A DNA stretch of 64,000 nucleotides from JAYRSJ01 sp041920215 (GCA_041920215.1 JAYRSJ010000010.1:82729-146728); one strand, 5' to 3'. Shown: positions 1-8,231, numbered from the stretch's first letter. Numbers and translations: made by a program. The notes: generated from the sequence alone by a model not told the origin.

Positions 1-388
1 CCATGCCCTGGCCTGACACCAGGGGATTCGGGTCGGCAATCGCCACGACCACCCGGGCCAGCCCGGCGGCAATCAAGGCATCACAGCAGGGCGGGGTGCG
101 ACCATGGTGGGCACAGGGCTCGAGGGTGACGTAGGCGGTGGCGCCTCGCACATCCCGGCCGCGCGATTGGGCATCGCGCAGGGCCATCACCTCGGCATGG
201 GCCCGGCCGGCCGCCTGTGTGTGACCGACGCCAAGCAGCCGGCCGTCCGGGTCGCAGATGACGCAGCCCACGCGTGGATTGGGGTCTGACAGGCCGATGG
301 CCTGCTCAGCCAGTTGCAGCGCCAGCTGCATCGCGTCGTCGGGGCCACCCAGTTGCTCGGGCAGTGCGTTCAGATCGAAGGAAAGCAT
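1..388 (-). CDS. ribD: Riboflavin biosynthesis protein RibD, N-terminal part (runs off the window)
   Basis: Bifunctional pyrimidine deaminase/reductase of riboflavin synthesis. About 129 residues are visible, all in the deaminase domain; the reductase half lies beyond base 1. The zinc cytidine-deaminase signature is intact: HAE at residues 64-66, then PCAHHGRTPPC at 91-101, giving the His and two Cys ligands and the catalytic Glu. DPNPRVGCV at 35-43 is also typical of the family. The start is the ATG at 386-388, 38 bases after the pilV stop, so ribD may be co-transcribed with the minor-pilin operon. A nrdR-ribD neighbourhood is common; here the pilin genes sit between the two. Confidence 0.93.
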   Translation of the reverse strand, partial: MLSFDLNALPEQLGGPDDAMQLALQLAEQAIGLSDPNPRVGCVICDPDGRLLGVGHTQAAGRAHAEVMALRDAQSRGRDVRGATAYVTLEPCAHHGRTPPCCDALIAAGLARVVVAIADPNPLVSGQGM

Positions 389-425
389 GCCGGCAGTCTA
401 GCGACTGCCGCGCCGACCCGTGGCT

Positions 426-1649
426 TCAGACCTGATGGTCGACCGTGGCGCTGTTAAAGAAGCGCCCCGCCTCGGGATCGGCCGTCTGGCCGGCCGGGCA
501 GGCGCTGCTGCCCAGCACGACCAGGAAGTTTTGGCCACCCAGCGACTGGGCGACCTCGCGGTGCTCGAAGGGGTGTTCTGCATTGCGGATGCTGCCATCG
601 CCGTCATAGTCAGCGCTGTAACGGCAGACCTTGTAATCGTGGGGGCCGAGTGCGATGCCAATCAAGCGCAGCACGCCCGACCAGTGGGGCGTCGGGTCGG
701 CGTTGGGGAAGACGGCGCAGTAGTAGCGCACGCCATTGAGCTGTGCATTCACCGCGTTGCTTGGCGCATCGTCAAAACACTCATAGGCGGGTATCGGATG
801 GCCGGCACTGCTCAGGGTCAGCTGCATGTCCAGCGGCAGGGCAGCGCTCAGCGGCGACTCCGGGGAGGGGGGATCGACCAGGGAGAAACGCACCTGCCCG
901 CTCAGCAGATAGGCGAAGCTGCTGTTAGTACAGAAAGTGGCGACATCGGCCACGGTGATGGCCGATGTCTGCGTGTTTGCGGCGAAGCCGGTGCAGCGGT
1001 TGGTGATGCGGCCGCTGAGATTGTTGAATACCCAGGCGATGCCGCCGCTATTGGGAGGCTTGAGCACGCTGCGGCCGTCACCCAGGTCCTTGGCCTCCAG
1101 CGGAATCTGCACTGAGCGACCGCCCGGACGGCGGTTGGGGTCGCCGTCGGGAGCGATCGACAAGGCGGCGCTGAGCTTGGGCTCGACGCGGCTGATGAAG
1201 GTGAACAGCGACAACGATTGCAGCAAGCCCGCCCGGTCTTCCCAACTCACTTCCACGTCCACCTGGCTGCCACTGCCGTTGGCCATGGGCGTGACCCGGC
1301 GTACCAGGGTAAAGCGCGCATTATTGACGTTATCAGTCAAGTCGGTCAGCACGGCCGGCTGAATCTGGTCAAAGCCGCGAACGGCAGCCGGTGCACCGAC
1401 GCCGCGCTGCAGTACCGAGTAGGCACGCAGGCGCTCAAGGTCTTCGCTGGCCAGCCGAACAGCCTCACTGCGTTGCTTGGCGAAGTCCGCGCTGCGCCTC
1501 ATCTTGCCCTGCAAGCCGACCAGAGCCACCATGCCGAAGGCCATGATCAGCATGGCGACAAGAGCCTCGATCAGGGTCACGCCGCGCACCGCATGCGCTC
1601 GCCCGGCCGACGCGTCGAGCCTGGACAGCGGCGTGCGAAGCGGCTTCAT
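426..1649 (-). CDS. pilV: Type IV pilus minor pilin PilV-like
   Basis: Minor pilin of the tip/priming complex, 407 aa. The ATG at 1647-1649 overlaps the pilX stop by one base (TGATG). A class III prepilin leader is visible: after about 22 mostly polar residues comes G-VTLIEALVAMLIMAFGM, with the conserved Glu five residues after the cleavage site and a hydrophobic helix. The C-terminal part is much longer than a typical PilV (about 150-200 aa) and carries several Cys residues, so it may have an extra globular tip domain. The open frame continues upstream without a stop, but the leader position fixes the start. Function in pilus assembly is inferred from the leader and the operon. Confidence 0.8.
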   Translation of the reverse strand: MKPLRTPLSRLDASAGRAHAVRGVTLIEALVAMLIMAFGMVALVGLQGKMRRSADFAKQRSEAVRLASEDLERLRAYSVLQRGVGAPAAVRGFDQIQPAVLTDLTDNVNNARFTLVRRVTPMANGSGSQVDVEVSWEDRAGLLQSLSLFTFISRVEPKLSAALSIAPDGDPNRRPGGRSVQIPLEAKDLGDGRSVLKPPNSGGIAWVFNNLSGRITNRCTGFAANTQTSAITVADVATFCTNSSFAYLLSGQVRFSLVDPPSPESPLSAALPLDMQLTLSSAGHPIPAYECFDDAPSNAVNAQLNGVRYYCAVFPNADPTPHWSGVLRLIGIALGPHDYKVCRYSADYDGDGSIRNAEHPFEHREVAQSLGGQNFLVVLGSSACPAGQTADPEAGRFFNSATVDHQV

Positions 1650-2950
1650 CACTCGGCATCCGTCCAACTGCCCGGCACGCGTACATAGCTGCCGCGCTGC
1701 CTGCTGAGCAGGCCCAGTACACCGGGGCTGTAGCTGATATCGACATTGCCGCCGCCTGTGAAGCTGCCGGCGCTGATGAGCGCGCCGCCCAGGCGCGCTG
1801 GCTGCGGCGTGCCGTTGATCCAGCTGAGGTCTCCGCCGGCGAAAACCAGGCCGTGAATGATCATCGGGCCGTCGAGGGTGATGCTGCCGGTCGCCGCGAT
1901 GAGCAGCGGGCGAACGGCGGTCCCCAGGTTCACATTGCTGGCGATGCGCAAATCGCCGTCGACCCAGATCTGATCGGCTCCCCTTGCAATCAAGGACTGC
2001 AGCGCGCCGGCGCAATCGGCGGCGCAACTGGCTGCGTGCACCGAGGGCTGCCGGCTGTAGGTGGAGGCAGACATGCCGAAGTAACGTGCGAAAACATCAG
2101 TCTGGCCCAGTGCACTCAGGCTGGGATCCTCCTTGAGCATGGCCTGCTCGGCCGGCGCGCCAGGCAGGGAACTGAGTCGGTCAAGTTGACCGCTGATGGT
2201 CTGGCCGGCCTGCATCAGCAGCCCCTGCGTATGGGGGTCGGCATTGTGAACGCCGATGCCAGGCACGCCGAGATCTATGGCACCGCGGGCAGTCAGCGCA
2301 CTGGCTGGCGGCACTTTCAAGGCGCTCAGCAAGGCCACATCGAACACGACGTCGGACTGCGCCAGCATATTGCTGCCGGCCACATTGTCCGGCAGGCAGT
2401 TGGCGGTCAGATCGGTACAGGCCATGATGCGCACCCTGACCGCGCCTGCCCGGGCCAGCGGCTGGAAGCGCACATTGAACATGGGCTGAAGCCGTGTCGC
2501 TGCAGCGGGGGCTGGCATCACAATCACGCCGTCGGCCGGGCACTGGCAAACCCAGGCCTGGGCCTCGGAGTTGATGCAGGCTGCCACTGGCTGGGGCGTG
2601 GGTGGCGGCGCTGGTGGCGGTAGGGCGGGAGGCAGCGGGGTGGCGATGCTGATGGCGCGCTCGCTGCTGATGCTCAGATAGCGATCGCGGAAGCTGCTGG
2701 TGCCGTTTTCCTGTGGCTTGCACTGGGCGTCAATCAGGCCGCCATTGAGGGCGGCGACGACCCACTCACCACCGGCCTCAGCCGTTTCCAGTGCCACGCT
2801 GGCGCGGTAGTAGTTGCTGGCGATGCGCTGCTCGAATACCAGATTGCGATTGGCGAAGGCGGCCATCATCGCCATCACGAAAAACAGCACCATCACCACC
2901 ACCAGGGTCGCGGCACCGCTCTGCTTCTTGGCCGTTGAGTGGGTGATCAT
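1649..2950 (-). CDS. pilX: Type IV pilus assembly protein PilX-like
   Basis: Minor pilin of the PilX family, 433 aa. The ATG at 2948-2950 overlaps the pilW stop in an ATGA; a GTG three codons upstream is also possible. The N-terminus MITHSTAKKQSG is followed by a long hydrophobic stretch (AATLVVVMVLFFVMAMMAAF) and then the Asn/Arg-rich segment and the N-Y-Y region usual in PilX. Family members are often about 150-200 aa. This one has a long extra C-terminal region with a proline-rich linker near residues 110-130 and several Cys pairs. In the usual Burkholderiales cluster PilX is followed by PilY1; here it is followed directly by pilV. Confidence 0.78.
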   Translation of the reverse strand: MITHSTAKKQSGAATLVVVMVLFFVMAMMAAFANRNLVFEQRIASNYYRASVALETAEAGGEWVVAALNGGLIDAQCKPQENGTSSFRDRYLSISSERAISIATPLPPALPPPAPPPTPQPVAACINSEAQAWVCQCPADGVIVMPAPAAATRLQPMFNVRFQPLARAGAVRVRIMACTDLTANCLPDNVAGSNMLAQSDVVFDVALLSALKVPPASALTARGAIDLGVPGIGVHNADPHTQGLLMQAGQTISGQLDRLSSLPGAPAEQAMLKEDPSLSALGQTDVFARYFGMSASTYSRQPSVHAASCAADCAGALQSLIARGADQIWVDGDLRIASNVNLGTAVRPLLIAATGSITLDGPMIIHGLVFAGGDLSWINGTPQPARLGGALISAGSFTGGGNVDISYSPGVLGLLSRQRGSYVRVPGSWTDAE

Positions 2951-3678
2951 GGTGGGCACTCGCCGGCAAGAACATCGTTGCGCAGTCGGGTGCTGAGCCG
3001 CACGCTGCGGACCACCTTGGGGTCATGAACGGCGCGGCCCTCCAACCGGACATCGATGTGACGGATCTGCTGCACAAACGGGTCACAGACCGCGCCGGCG
3101 GGGCAGGGACGTGGGCAGAACTCTTCGAGCGCCATGTCCTGGGTGTTGATGGTGACGCGCAGGTCCGTCACCTCGAGCGTCGCCGGATCGGTCAAGGGTT
3201 GCCAGCGTCCCCCAAGCTTGAACTGAAGGACCTTGTCGGTGCTGAGGCGGAAGCCGAACTCCTCGCGGAGTGCATCGACGGCATTGTTCTCGGGGTAGCT
3301 GGGCGCAGCATTGCCGCGATCGTCCGCGCGGCTGTAGTTGTAGACGAAGCCGTTCTCGTCCTCCAGGGCGCTGATTGCGCCGTAGTTGCTGCGCACGGTC
3401 TGTAAGGCCAGCGGCTGCGTGCCGTCCCACACCAGGCGCTCCGGAAAGGCCCAGAAGCCGGTTCGCCGCAGGTCTCTCAGCAATAGATGGGCCGCGGCAC
3501 GCAGGTCCTGCTGAACCTGGGTTTCGAGCACCAGCCGACGGTGGTCGGTAATCTGGCTGGTCATCATCAAGCTGGCACCGGCCACGACAATCATGCCCAC
3601 GGTGATGCCGACCATCAGTTCGACCAGGGTCAGGCCGCACTGGCGTGCTGTGGCGGAAGTTCTCAGGGCGCTACGCAT
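2947..3678 (-). CDS. pilW: Type IV pilus assembly protein PilW-like
   Basis: Minor pilin, 243 aa, with the class III leader ending in G-LTLVELMVGITVGMIVVAG. The Glu at mature position 5 is present. The segment after the helix (about residues 38-75) matches PilW proteins, with many Gln, a run of DLRAAAHLLLRDLRRTGFW and then an aromatic-rich stretch. The ATG at 3676-3678 lies 16 bases inside the end of the upstream fimT-like gene, and the stop overlaps pilX, so translation is probably coupled. It should be processed by the prepilin peptidase PilD, which is not in the window. Confidence 0.85.
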   Translation of the reverse strand: MRSALRTSATARQCGLTLVELMVGITVGMIVVAGASLMMTSQITDHRRLVLETQVQQDLRAAAHLLLRDLRRTGFWAFPERLVWDGTQPLALQTVRSNYGAISALEDENGFVYNYSRADDRGNAAPSYPENNAVDALREEFGFRLSTDKVLQFKLGGRWQPLTDPATLEVTDLRVTINTQDMALEEFCPRPCPAGAVCDPFVQQIRHIDVRLEGRAVHDPKVVRSVRLSTRLRNDVLAGECPP

Positions 3679-4220
3679 CGCTTGCTACTCCCGCCCATCG
3701 AGCCGTCGGGGTCGCACACCTGCGCGCGGCCGATGCCGTTGATCCGGACCTCAAGTCGGTAGCCACGGCTCCCGGCGACCGCGATCACCGGCACATCGGG
3801 CTGCACCACCGACATCGGTGGATAGAAATTCAGATAGTCACTCCCGACGGCCGGCTGCAGGCTGACGCCCGCTTGCTTGCGCAGTGCCTGCGTGCGCAAA
3901 GCGGTTCTGCCGCCGCCTCCCGGGCAAGGCGCGGCATTGAGGCAGTCGCAGAATGGACCGACCGGGCGATAGATGCTGACCGTGTAGCAGCTGTTCTGGG
4001 CATCATTGCGGAAGCGCAGCTCGATGCGATTACCGCGCAGGGCGGTCTGTGAGCGCGCGTAGGCAATGTCGGTACTCAGCTGCGCTGCCGCCATCTCCAC
4101 CCTGCGCTTATTGATCAGATCGAGCATCGAAGGGATGGCAACCGCCGCCAGGATGCCGATGACCCCAATCACCACCATCATTTCAACGAGGCTGAGCCCC
4201 TGATCGGCGTTCTTGTTCAT
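3663..4220 (-). CDS. FimT/GspH-type pseudopilin (second copy)
   Basis: GspH/FimT-family minor pilin, 185 aa. The start ATG at 4218-4220 overlaps the pilE stop in an ATGA; the frame stays open upstream but the leader defines this start: MNKNADQG then LSLVEMMVVIGVIGILAAVA, with Glu at mature position 5. After the helix comes the family's characteristic region (QLSTDIAYARSQTALRGN). The C-terminal domain ends in a Cys-containing segment (near SSKRCVAP). It is one of two FimT-like genes in the locus and shares little with the other beyond the fold pattern. Such proteins prime pilus assembly, and some bind DNA during competence (family knowledge); that is not shown here. Confidence 0.82.
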   Translation of the reverse strand: MNKNADQGLSLVEMMVVIGVIGILAAVAIPSMLDLINKRRVEMAAAQLSTDIAYARSQTALRGNRIELRFRNDAQNSCYTVSIYRPVGPFCDCLNAAPCPGGGGRTALRTQALRKQAGVSLQPAVGSDYLNFYPPMSVVQPDVPVIAVAGSRGYRLEVRINGIGRAQVCDPDGSMGGSSKRCVAP

Positions 4221-4696
4221 TGCGGCCAGCACGAGGGGTTGGGCGCGCCACCTGATGTGGTTGCCAAATAGCGCAGATCTCCGCCGCTGACCCGGATGGA
4301 CATGCTGGCGCAATCGCTGTCGCCGGCCTGCGCCTTGCCAGCCACCGGGGTTGCCGCAATCAGGTAGCCGCTGGCGGTCACCTCGCTCAACTCCAGTCGG
4401 TAGTAACCTTTAGATGACGTCGCTGACTGACCCAGGTCGGTGAGCGTCGCTGCATAGCTGGGCTGGTTGGCGCGCAGTCGCTCCTAGGCGTGCTGGATAT
4501 CTGACAAGGCGCTGATCGCGTCACTGCGACGGCTCTTGCGGATTGAATCCAGGTAAGACGGCAGCGCCATCGCCGCAAGAACGCCCACCACGACAACGGC
4601 GATCATCAACTCGATCAAGGTGAATCCCTGACGCGAGCTTGATGCGGCCAAGCGGGCTGTGCGGACTGCCGGCTGAGATGTAAGCAACTGTGCCAT
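4217..4696 (-). pseudogene. pilE: pilE-like pilin gene interrupted by an in-frame amber codon
   Basis: The frame from ATG 4694-4696 to TGA 4217-4219 is exactly 160 codons and encodes a full PilE-type pilin of 159 positions except that codon 71 is TAG (bases 4484-4486). Before it are a 24-residue leader and G-FTLIELMIAVVVVGVLAAM. After it the same frame continues with ERLRANQPSYAATLTDLG, a standard pilin segment, and ends with a two-Cys C-terminal loop (DSDCAS ... NPSCWPQ). No frameshift is needed. The expected residue at the stop is Gln (CAG), so a single C-to-T change would explain it. As written the product stops after 70 residues. It could be a real nonsense mutation, a suppressed codon, or a sequencing error. 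The leader and downstream reading frame are otherwise intact, so the loss would be recent. Confidence 0.85.
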
Positions 4697-4798
4697 CGGC
4701 GGATTATCAGAATTCGGGCGCTCTGCCTATGCGCTCGCCTTGCCATTGATCGGTGGCGCAGCGCCGTCTGTCCTGATCCCCCAGTTCGAAGGAACTAC

Positions 4799-5347
4799 TC
4801 AGCACCTCGGCAGGCCGCCGATCGCGCCGTCGATCGCGCAACTGCGGATGCGGCCCGCGATGCTGACGACATGCTGGATCGTTGGACCTCCCGGCAAGCT
4901 GAGGTCTATCCGCGCCGTACTGGTCGCCAGCCCCTGCCGCGACTGGAAGCTGATGGAACCGACATTGGCCTTCATGCTCAGCTTGCTGGAGACCGGCAGC
5001 CAATGCGACTTCAGCACGGCCGCGCCGTCCTTGCACAAGGCCATGCCATCGCCCTCGCAGGTGCAGGCGCCACTCGCCCCGGTGTGCAGCAGATAGCAGC
5101 TGCCTACAGCGTGATGGCTCAGGCGGAAGTGCACCCCTGCGCCGGTATGCACGGCGGCGCTGCGGGCGTACTGCAAATCAGTCAGGACGGTCTGCGCCAG
5201 CCCCTGCAGACGGGAGCGCTGCCGCAGTTCGTTCAGGGCCGGCACCGCCTGGCTCAGCAAGATCATCACCACGGCCAGTGCGACGCAGAGTTCAAGCAGG
5301 CTGACACCCCGGCTGCGGCTCAGAAGACATGTTGTATGGACCGGCAT
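4799..5347 (-). CDS. fimT: FimT/GspH-type pseudopilin (first gene of the pilin operon)
   Basis: FimT/GspH minor pilin, 182 aa. I place the start at ATG 5345-5347 because GGGAG lies six bases upstream; two in-frame ATGs further up (5371, 5377) have no such site. The leader is MPVHTTCLLSRSRG and the mature protein begins VSLLELCVALAVVMILLSQA, with Glu at position 5 and Val rather than Phe/Met at position 1. The post-helix segment (LTDLQYARSAAVHTG) is typical for the family. The C-terminal half holds several Cys (CYLLH, CTCEGD, ALCKDG, RSCAID), which suggests disulfides. It is the first gene after nrdR in the same direction, about 100 bases downstream. Confidence 0.82.
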   Translation of the reverse strand: MPVHTTCLLSRSRGVSLLELCVALAVVMILLSQAVPALNELRQRSRLQGLAQTVLTDLQYARSAAVHTGAGVHFRLSHHAVGSCYLLHTGASGACTCEGDGMALCKDGAAVLKSHWLPVSSKLSMKANVGSISFQSRQGLATSTARIDLSLPGGPTIQHVVSIAGRIRSCAIDGAIGGLPRC

Positions 5348-5418
5348 GCTGGGCTCCCGCTGGTGTGGCATGCACACAATCTAGGAGCCGGCCGTGCTTT
5401 ATTCGTTCCCACCAAAGA

Positions 5419-5453
5419 GGGGATCGAGAGGGGGGGCTGACAGGGGGGGTCAG
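5419..5453. repeat. G-tract cluster between nrdR and the pilin operon
   Basis: The plus strand carries GGGG at 5419-5422, seven G at 5430-5436 and seven G at 5443-5449. The last run sits inside a small inverted repeat, CTGAC (5437-5441) with GTCAG (5449-5453). On the minus strand, the coding direction here, these are two C7 tracts just after the nrdR stop and about 80-100 bases before fimT. Runs of this length are prone to slippage and could also form a G-quadruplex. There is no T-run, so I do not call a terminator. Confidence 0.6.
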
Positions 5454-5893
5454 ATGTCGCGAATCAGCTGCCTGAACTCATCCACGTCCTCGAAGCTGCG
5501 ATAGACCGAGGCGAAGCGAACATAGGCAACCTTGTCGATGCGCTTGAGTTCACGCATCACCAACTCGCCCAGCCGTGTGGAGGGGATCTCACGGGCTCCG
5601 CTGGTCAGCAGCTTCTCCTCGATGCGGGCCAGGGCGGCATCGATCTGTTCGATGCTGACCGGACGCTTGCGAAGTGCGAGTTGCATGGAGGCACGCAGTT
5701 TGGCCGGGTCGAAGTCTGCCCGGGTGCCATCTTTCTTCACCACCACGGGCAGGGCTATTTCGGCTCGCTCGTAGGTGGTGAAGCGCTTATCACAGCCCAG
5801 GCAACGCCGTCGGCGGCGCACCACATCGCCCTCGTCCGATTCCCGAGTTTCTGACACCTGGGTTTCGGCATGGGAGCAAAAGGGGCAACGCAT
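5450..5893 (-). CDS. nrdR: Transcriptional repressor NrdR
   Basis: ATP/dATP-sensing repressor of ribonucleotide reductase genes, 147 aa, the usual length. The N-terminal zinc ribbon has Cys at 3, 6, 31 and 34 (CPFC ... CLGC), followed by KRFTTYER. The ATP-cone domain spans about residues 49-139 and begins VVKKDGTRADFDPAKL. It follows glyA by 19 bases in the same direction; a glyA-nrdR pair is frequent in proteobacteria. It acts in the cytoplasm on NrdR boxes upstream of nrd genes, none of which are in this window. Confidence 0.97.
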   Translation of the reverse strand: MRCPFCSHAETQVSETRESDEGDVVRRRRRCLGCDKRFTTYERAEIALPVVVKKDGTRADFDPAKLRASMQLALRKRPVSIEQIDAALARIEEKLLTSGAREIPSTRLGELVMRELKRIDKVAYVRFASVYRSFEDVDEFRQLIRDI

Positions 5894-5912
5894 AGGGCGG
5901 CTCGGCCGACGA

Positions 5913-7163
5913 TCAGCGGTAGACCGGGAAGTCGCGGGTCAGCGCGGCGACCTTCTCGCGCACAGCGGCCAGATTGGCCTCGTCATGCGGCTTGTCCAGC
6001 ACATCGGCAATCAGGTGGGCGGTGGCGCGCACCTGATCCTCCTTGAAGCCGCGCGTGGTCATCGCCGGTGTACCCAGGCGGATACCGCTGGTCACCATCG
6101 GCTTTTGTGGGTCGTTCGGGATGCCGTTCTTGTTGCAGGTCATGTGGGCGGCGCCCAGGATGGCCTCGGCTTCCTTGCCGGTCAGGTTCTTGGGGCGCAG
6201 ATCCACCAACATGACATGGCTCTCGGTGCCGCCGGAGACGATGCGCAGGCCGCGCTCGATCAGCGTGTCGGCCAGCACCTTGGCGTTCTTGACGACCTGC
6301 TCCTGGTAGGCCTTGAACTCCGGCGTCAGCGCTTCCTTGAAGGCCACCGCCTTGCCGGCGATGACGTGCATCAGCGGGCCGCCCTGGATGCCGGGGAAGA
6401 TGGCCGAGTTGATCTTCTTGGCGATCGCCTCGTCGTTCATCAGGATGATGCCGCCGCGCGGGCCGCGCAGGCTCTTGTGCGTGGTCGAGGTGACGACGTC
6501 GGCGAAGGGCATCGGGTTCGGGTAGACGCCCGCGGCGATCAGGCCGGCGTAGTGGGCCATGTCCACCATAAAGTAGGCGCCGATCTCCTTGGCAATCTTG
6601 CTGAAGCGCTCGAAGTCGATGCGCAGGCTGTAGGCCGAGGCGCCGGCGATGATCAGCTTGGGCTTCTTCTCGCGGGCCAGCGCTTCCATCGCCTCGTAGT
6701 CGATTGCTTCCTTGGCGTTCAGGCCGTAGGAGATCACGTTGAACCACTTGCCGCTCATGTTCAGCGGCATCCCGTGGGTCAGGTGGCCGCCCTCGGAAAG
6801 GCTCATGCCCATGATGGTGTCGCCGGGCTGCAGCAGCGCGAAGAACACGCCCTGGTTGGCCTGCGAACCCGAGTTGGGCTGCACATTGGCGAAGTTGGCA
6901 CCGAACAACTGCTTCAGGCGATCAATGGCCAGTTGCTCGACCACGTCCACATATTCGCAGCCACCGTAGTAGCGCTTGCCGGGATAGCCCTCGGCGTACT
7001 TGTTGGTCAGCTGGCTGCCCTGCGCCTGCATCACGGCCGGCGAGGTGTAGTTCTCCGAGGCGATCAGCTCGATGTGATCTTCCTGGCGGCGGTTCTCGTT
7101 CTGGACGGCGGCCCAGACTTCGGGGTCGACATTGGCGAGGGTCGATTGGCTGCGATCAAACAT
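5913..7163 (-). CDS. glyA: Serine hydroxymethyltransferase
   Basis: PLP enzyme that interconverts serine and glycine with tetrahydrofolate and supplies one-carbon units for purine, thymidylate and methionine synthesis. The 416-aa length is standard. The PLP lysine is K230 within TSTTHKSLRGPRGG. ASENYTSPAV near 36-45 and the NKYAEGYPGKRYYGG block at 54-68 are SHMT hallmarks. The start ATG at 7161-7163 has no strong Shine-Dalgarno sequence. It is preceded by a ZTP riboswitch, so expression should rise when 10-formyl-THF is short and ZMP/ZTP accumulates. nrdR follows in the same direction. Confidence 0.98.
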   Translation of the reverse strand: MFDRSQSTLANVDPEVWAAVQNENRRQEDHIELIASENYTSPAVMQAQGSQLTNKYAEGYPGKRYYGGCEYVDVVEQLAIDRLKQLFGANFANVQPNSGSQANQGVFFALLQPGDTIMGMSLSEGGHLTHGMPLNMSGKWFNVISYGLNAKEAIDYEAMEALAREKKPKLIIAGASAYSLRIDFERFSKIAKEIGAYFMVDMAHYAGLIAAGVYPNPMPFADVVTSTTHKSLRGPRGGIILMNDEAIAKKINSAIFPGIQGGPLMHVIAGKAVAFKEALTPEFKAYQEQVVKNAKVLADTLIERGLRIVSGGTESHVMLVDLRPKNLTGKEAEAILGAAHMTCNKNGIPNDPQKPMVTSGIRLGTPAMTTRGFKEDQVRATAHLIADVLDKPHDEANLAAVREKVAALTRDFPVYR

Positions 7164-7226
7164 GGTGTTTTGGCGGTGAGTCGGGTTGGAGCCAAGGCCA
7201 GTCTCATCGCGAGATCTGACCCGGCC

Positions 7227-7363
7227 TGCCCAGGCGAACGGCGGATCACAGCCTCGGATGCAGATGCTGCCAAGACCGTTCGCGCTCCCCGGTGGTCAAC
7301 CACCTCGGATCAGATGCCTCAGCGTCGGGCACCCTTCCTGATCGCCAGTTGCGCGAAGCCCGC
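7227..7363 (-). promoter_or_regulatory. ZTP riboswitch (pfl motif) in the glyA leader
   Basis: Read on the minus strand, the glyA leader contains the landmarks of the ZTP/ZMP riboswitch in order. They are CGCAACUGGCG (about 7343-7353), a stem GATCAG/CTGATC closing the first domain, a hairpin GGTGG-TTGA-CCACC followed at once by GGGGAGCG, and then CGAACGG pairing with CCGTTCG in CCGTTCGCCTGGGCA, which ends at 7227. The terminal CGCCUGGGCA block is the most conserved part of this class. Downstream, GGCC (about 7223-7226) and GGCC near 7197 flank a small TCTC/GAGA hairpin that may form the expression platform. No U-run terminator is visible, so control may be at translation. ZTP switches upstream of glyA are known in proteobacteria. 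Confidence 0.9.
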
Positions 7364-7397
7364 AGTGTAGCGGAGCGTTGCTGACGCCGATGCAAGC

Positions 7398-8231
7398 TCA
7401 GCGGGCCAACGCCAGTTGTTCGGCTTCCAGGCTGGGCGCAGAGGGGGCGGCTTCTATCGCTTTCGGCACATAGGGGCGGCCCGCGGCCACCGCCTTCAGC
7501 TGCTCGTTGTGGTTCAGAACGCGCTGGGCATAGCCGCCGTCATCGTCGAGATTCGCCGCACCGACGTAGTAGCGCAACCCTTCCTCGATACTGCCGGCGC
7601 GCCGTATGCACTCCTTCAGCACCTGCACGCCGACGCGCAGATTCGTGATGGGATCGAACGCTGCCAGGCTGCCGCCGAACGCCTCGTACTTGTCGTCATG
7701 CACCTGGGTCATGACCTGCATCAATCCTTGAGCACCGACCGAGCTCTGCGCAAAGGGATTGAAGCTTGATTCGACGGCCATGATCGCCAGGATCAAGGTG
7801 GGCTCCACCCGGGCGCGCTCGCCCACGGCCCAGGCTTCCTGCACCAGGCGGCTGATCGGTTCCGGCGCCACCTTGTAGCGGCGCGCCAGCCAATGCGCAA
7901 CGGCCGCCTGCTCGCGCGGCAGCTCCTTGGGATTGGCGGCGGTTGCACGCAGGATGGCATCGGGCTCATTGAGCGCCAGCAGGCCGGTGCCGGCGGCATC
8001 AGCCCGCGCCTCCTGACGGGCGTTGAGCCAGCCGAACAGCTCGACCTCGACACGCTGGCGCAACTCGGCCTGACTGCCGAACATCAGCAGCAGAGCGACC
8101 AAGGCCAGACCCAGCAGGGCGAGGGTGTTGTGGCTCACGACCAGCAGACCATGACCGATGTCCTTCAGAAACAAGGACAGGGCGGCAGCACTGCTGCGGC
8201 CCAGAGATAACAGATTCTTGCGCGCTGTCAT
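7398..8231 (-). CDS. Membrane-anchored SLT-type lytic transglycosylase
   Basis: Predicted peptidoglycan lytic transglycosylase, 277 aa. The start is ATG 8229-8231, five bases after a strong AAAGGAG; the frame is open for 40 more codons upstream without a better site. A single hydrophobic segment at about residues 31-52 should anchor it in the inner membrane. The C-terminal SLT domain has the catalytic Glu at 154 (AIMAVESSFNPFA) followed by GAQGLMQVM. The last part (YYVGAANLDDDGGYAQRVL) is also typical. It lies 234 bases upstream of glyA on the same strand, but the riboswitch leader separates the two units. Substrate preference cannot be told. Confidence 0.87.
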   Translation of the reverse strand: MTARKNLLSLGRSSAAALSLFLKDIGHGLLVVSHNTLALLGLALVALLLMFGSQAELRQRVEVELFGWLNARQEARADAAGTGLLALNEPDAILRATAANPKELPREQAAVAHWLARRYKVAPEPISRLVQEAWAVGERARVEPTLILAIMAVESSFNPFAQSSVGAQGLMQVMTQVHDDKYEAFGGSLAAFDPITNLRVGVQVLKECIRRAGSIEEGLRYYVGAANLDDDGGYAQRVLNHNEQLKAVAAGRPYVPKAIEAAPSAPSLEAEQLALAR

